This document shows, in pieces, positions 30,121 through 32,890 of a stretch of DNA of 32,890 nt; within the stretch, counting starts at the first letter, position 1; each line of letters starts with the position of its first letter. Source of the stretch: Candidatus Omnitrophota bacterium (lineage in GTDB: Bacteria; Ratteibacteria; UBA8468; B48-G9; JAFGKM01); NCBI GenBank assembly GCA_016928555.1, contig JAFGKM010000074.1, forward strand, positions 1 to 32,890. The letters are read 5' to 3'. The notes beneath the pieces were generated by a model that saw only the letters and a program-made list of their open reading frames with translations, had not been told where the DNA came from and did no database searches. The translations under genes were made by a program, and so were the position numbers.

Positions 30121-31551
30121 ATGGAAGAACACGAAATAGTCATAGGCCTTGAAGTGCATGCGGAACTGCTGACAGAATCAAAGATGTTCTGCGGCTGTTC
30201 GACAAAATTCGGGTCGGCCCCGAATACCCAGATTTGTCCCGTATGCGCAGGCCTGCCCGGAACCCTTCCCGTTATAAACGGGAAGGCCGTTGAGCTGGCA
30301 TTGAAAGCGGCAATTGCCTTAAAATGCCGGCCCGCTTCGTTCTCGCGGTTTGCGAGAAAACATTACTTTTATCCGGATTTGCCGAAAAACTTTCAGATTT
30401 CGCAGTTCGAGGAACCGCTTGCGGAGGGAGGGTATCTTTCAATTGAGGGACGGACTATACGCATTAAGAGAATACATATGGAGGAGGACGCCGGAAAACT
30501 TCTCCACTCCGAGGATGAAGGCAGTTTTTCCTCCGTTGACCTCAACAGAAGCTGCGTACCTCTGATTGAAATCGTCACCGAGCCCGACATAAGAAGCTCC
30601 TTTGAGGCGGAAAAGTTTCTTGCAAGCATCAAAAGAATCCTTGAATACCTTGAAGTGAGCGACTGCAATATGGAGGAAGGCTCTTTGAGATGCGACGCAA
30701 ACATATCGGTAAGGAAAAAAGGCGACGAAGCCTTCGGCGTAAAAACAGAGATAAAAAACATGAACTCTTTTAAAGCTGTGAGGAAGGCGCTTGACTACGA
30801 GGCGCGAAGGCAGATATCCCAGCTGAAAAAGGGAGAAAAGCTCCGGCAGGAAACAAGGCTGTGGAATGACGGCCTTCAGATTACCGAGGGGATGAGGAGC
30901 AAGGAAGAAGCGCACGATTACAGGTATTTTCCGGAACCCGACCTTGTTCCCTTTACAGTTGACAGTTCATGGACTGAAAGAATAACCGCCATGGTCGGAG
31001 AACTTCCCGTACAGAGGAAAGAACGCTTTATTAAAGATTACAGCCTTTCCGATTACGACGCAGAAGTTCTGACCGCCGGAAAGGATACCGCGGATTATTT
31101 TGAAAAGTGCGCCGCGGGCTATCCGAACCCGAAATTGCTGGCAAACTGGATTATGGGAGACATCGCCGCTCTATTGAAATCGCATAAAACGGATATCTGC
31201 GATTCACCCGTAGGGCCCGAAAGCCTTGTGCGCATAGCGTCAATGATAGAAGAGGGGAAGATAACGGGAAGCATTGTAAAAAAGGCGCTGCAGGAATCTT
31301 TTGATACCGGCATTGCCCCGGAAAAGATAATAGCCGAAAAAAATCTCGCCCAGATACATAACGAGGACAGGATAAACGCGGTTATAAAGGAGACCGTTGA
31401 AGAAAACCCGAAAGCGGTGCAGGATTACAAAAACGGAAAGGAACAGGCGGTATCCTTCCTTATAGGGCAGATAATGAGAAAGACCAGCGGGCAGGCAAAC
31501 CCCGCCATACTGAAAAAGAATCTGCTGGAATATTTAAAAGAAATTAAATAA
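30121..31551 (+). CDS. gatB: Asp/Glu-tRNA amidotransferase subunit B
   Basis: A 476-residue GatB, which in the GatCAB complex phosphorylates and amidates misacylated Glu-tRNAGln or Asp-tRNAAsn. The start EHEIVIGLEVHAEL and the zinc ligands C24, C26, C39 and C42 (FCGCST, CPVCAGLPGTLPVIN) are canonical, as are RKHYFYPDLPKNFQISQ, RIHMEEDAGKL, DLNRSCVPLIEIVTEPD and RCDANISV. The C-terminal helical and YqeY-like tail domain runs from about 330 to the end (ILKKNLLEYLKEI). Length is standard. GGAG is 7 bases before the ATG. gatA and gatC are not adjacent. Presence implies the organism uses indirect aminoacylation for Gln, Asn or both. Confidence 0.97.
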   Translation: MEEHEIVIGLEVHAELLTESKMFCGCSTKFGSAPNTQICPVCAGLPGTLPVINGKAVELALKAAIALKCRPASFSRFARKHYFYPDLPKNFQISQFEEPLAEGGYLSIEGRTIRIKRIHMEEDAGKLLHSEDEGSFSSVDLNRSCVPLIEIVTEPDIRSSFEAEKFLASIKRILEYLEVSDCNMEEGSLRCDANISVRKKGDEAFGVKTEIKNMNSFKAVRKALDYEARRQISQLKKGEKLRQETRLWNDGLQITEGMRSKEEAHDYRYFPEPDLVPFTVDSSWTERITAMVGELPVQRKERFIKDYSLSDYDAEVLTAGKDTADYFEKCAAGYPNPKLLANWIMGDIAALLKSHKTDICDSPVGPESLVRIASMIEEGKITGSIVKKALQESFDTGIAPEKIIAEKNLAQIHNEDRINAVIKETVEENPKAVQDYKNGKEQAVSFLIGQIMRKTSGQANPAILKKNLLEYLKEIK

Positions 31552-31555
31552 GAGG

Positions 31556-31561
31556 TATAAT
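31556..31561 (+). promoter_or_regulatory. Possible -10 box upstream of the processing protease
   Basis: A consensus TATAAT lies 44 bases upstream of the protease ATG, directly after the gatB stop. The matching -35 position (31533-31538, TTTAAA) is poor, so the element may be weak or may rely on an activator. Confidence 0.35.
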
Positions 31562-31604
31562 CCTAAAGATTCTGAAAGAACCGAAAAACAGGGAGGCAAC
31601 TTTA

Positions 31605-32789
31605 ATGAAGAAGAAAATGTTTTTAACTGCCGCAGGCATAATTGCTATCGCCGTCATAATAGGCGGCGACGCAAGGGTTTCCCAGGCGCGAAGGCAGGAG
31701 GAAGAAATCTATCGGAACATTGAGCTTTTCATCGATGCGATGAAAATCGTGCAGAACCAGTACATAGAGCCGGTGGAAAACAAAGAGCTTGTTTACGGCG
31801 CAATGAAAGGCATGCTTAATTCGCTCGACCCTTACAGTTCTTTTCTTGAACCCGACCTGACGCAGGAATTGCACATAGAGACGAAAGGTGAATTTCACGG
31901 CGTGGGCATGGAAATAGGCCTGAAGGACGAGGTGATAACGGTTATAAGCCCCATAGAGGAAACCCCCGCATGGAACGCCGGCATAAAGTCAGGGGATAAA
32001 ATAATAGAGATTGACGGCGCTTCAACAAAGGGGTTCACAACATTTGAAGCCGCCCAGAAACTCCGGGGGAAAAAAGGAACCGAGGTTACAATAAGCATCC
32101 TGCGGGCCGGCGCGGCGGAACTTAAGAAAATCACTCTTGTCAGGGATGTTATAAAAGTAAAATCAATAAGAGAGAAAGACATTGACGGCAATCTCGCTTA
32201 TGTAAGGATAAGGGATTTTCAGGAGAGGACGGCGGCAGACCTCTCGTCTATGCTTCAGAGCCTGAATAAAAGAAGCGTTGAAGGGCTTGTTCTCGACTTG
32301 AGGAATAACCCGGGCGGACTTCTGTCATCCGCCATCGAGGTCAGTGAATTATTCCTGCCGAGGGGAAAACTTATAGTTTATACCCAGGGCAGGGAGGAAA
32401 GCGACAGGAATACCTTCAACAGCAGGAAAACTCCCGTATGGACCAAACCGGTAGTTTTAATCACAAACGAGGGAAGCGCAAGCGCATCGGAAATAGTCGT
32501 GGGAGCGCTGAAAGACAACCTGAAGGAAACAACATCGGTGGGAGAAAAAAGCTTCGGCAAGGGGTCCGTTCAAAACCTCATCCCTCTTAAAGACGGGTCA
32601 TCCCTTAAGTTGACGATAGCGCATTATTACACGCCTTCGGGAGTATGCATTGAGGGCAAGGGCATTGAACCTGACATAAAGATTAAAATGCCCGAAGATT
32701 CAATAATATTGCCGGGAGACCCCGGAGACCTGCAGTTTGAGAAAGCCGTGGAAGTCCTGAAAGAAAAGGTGTTAAACAACAATGTCTAA
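31605..32789 (+). CDS. C-terminal processing peptidase (S41, CtpA/Prc type)
   Basis: A 394-residue periplasmic serine protease. The N-terminal hydrophobic stretch (LTAAGIIAIAVIIGG) is a signal peptide or anchor. Residues 30-85 are the helical cap ahead of the PDZ (VENKELVYGAMKGMLNSLDPYSSFL). The PDZ domain at about 92-165 (GVGMEIGLKDEVITVISPIEETPAWNAGIKSGDKIIEI) binds the substrate C-terminus. The protease core has VLDLRNNPGG, the Ser nucleophile about S293 in NEGSASASEIV and the catalytic Lys about K319 in SFGKGSVQ. Such enzymes trim or degrade envelope proteins. GGGAGGC lies about 8 bases before the ATG. Its stop overlaps the next gene by 8 bases. Confidence 0.95.
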   Translation: MKKKMFLTAAGIIAIAVIIGGDARVSQARRQEEEIYRNIELFIDAMKIVQNQYIEPVENKELVYGAMKGMLNSLDPYSSFLEPDLTQELHIETKGEFHGVGMEIGLKDEVITVISPIEETPAWNAGIKSGDKIIEIDGASTKGFTTFEAAQKLRGKKGTEVTISILRAGAAELKKITLVRDVIKVKSIREKDIDGNLAYVRIRDFQERTAADLSSMLQSLNKRSVEGLVLDLRNNPGGLLSSAIEVSELFLPRGKLIVYTQGREESDRNTFNSRKTPVWTKPVVLITNEGSASASEIVVGALKDNLKETTSVGEKSFGKGSVQNLIPLKDGSSLKLTIAHYYTPSGVCIEGKGIEPDIKIKMPEDSIILPGDPGDLQFEKAVEVLKEKVLNNNV

Positions 32790-32890
32790 AAAAAACAGGT
32801 TCTCTGAAGGGCGGAATCCGTCTCCGTTTCTGCCACTCGCGCTTTTTTTTATACTGTGCATACTGCTTGCGGTAACGGGGATAATGAGGG
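32782..32890 (+). CDS. Start of a membrane-anchored protein (partial)
   Basis: From ATG 32782 the frame stays open to the window end. It encodes 36 residues: a polar start MSKKNRFSEGRNPSPFLP and a hydrophobic segment LALFFILCILLAVTGIM, a signal anchor or signal peptide. The start overlaps the protease stop by 8 bases. In several lineages a divergent polysaccharide deacetylase with this sort of N-terminus follows the S41 protease gene, but nothing here proves it. An eight-T run at 32843-32850 lies inside the membrane segment. Confidence 0.55.
   Translation, partial: MSKKNRFSEGRNPSPFLPLALFFILCILLAVTGIMR

Overview
The window looks like chromosomal core sequence from a Gram-negative (diderm) bacterium. 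It carries type II secretion genes, an LptE-like outer-membrane lipoprotein, a BamD-like periplasmic repeat protein, signal peptidase I and lipoproteins with clear lipoboxes. No rRNA, tRNA, phage gene, transposase or CRISPR array was found. The lineage cannot be fixed from sequence alone. The BamD-like protein (mature N-terminus YWEWTPKTGRWVNP), the SpoVG with a zinc-ribbon insert and the methanogen-like thymidylate synthase resemble uncultured lineages such as Omnitrophota; that is recollection, not a search result. Coding density is high, most genes overlap or nearly touch, and no gene-free stretch exceeds about 210 bases.

Layout. 1-4080: glycosyltransferases (end of one, a whole GT2, a GT4) around a DUF3108-type lipoprotein and tsaB. 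4288-6648: lepB, grpE, ispE and a zinc-ribbon spoVG. 6697-12555: a type II secretion/pseudopilus operon gspF-G-H-I-J-K-L-M, in which gspH is split by a frameshift at a run of nine T. 12700-17493: polA without proofreading residues, a BamD-like protein, lptE, a short holA and convergent rpsT. 17601-18759: an ECF sigma factor and its zinc-finger anti-sigma factor. 18969-21650: polX and an atypical thyA-family gene. 21727-23926: mtlD plus a zinc alcohol dehydrogenase, flanked by 37-bp direct repeats. 24004-27207: E1 alpha, E1 beta and E2 of a 2-oxoacid dehydrogenase complex without E3. 27232-32890: cysE, a LysM/NlpC-P60 hydrolase, an aldose-epimerase-like protein, gatB, a C-terminal processing protease and the start of a further membrane-anchored protein.

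Two non-coding themes stand out. First, many short intergenic spaces hold palindromic or repetitive elements of different families. One supplies the C-terminal tail of the sigma factor, and one forms a perfect three-way junction. Second, five strong sigma70-like promoters (TTGnnn, 17-base spacer, TAnnnT) precede the transcription units at 1128, 4288, 15214, rpsT and 18969. I found no convincing wholly new multi-gene system. The best leads are the gspH frameshift, the zinc-ribbon SpoVG, the repeat-derived protein tail, the three-way-junction element and the minimal HolA.
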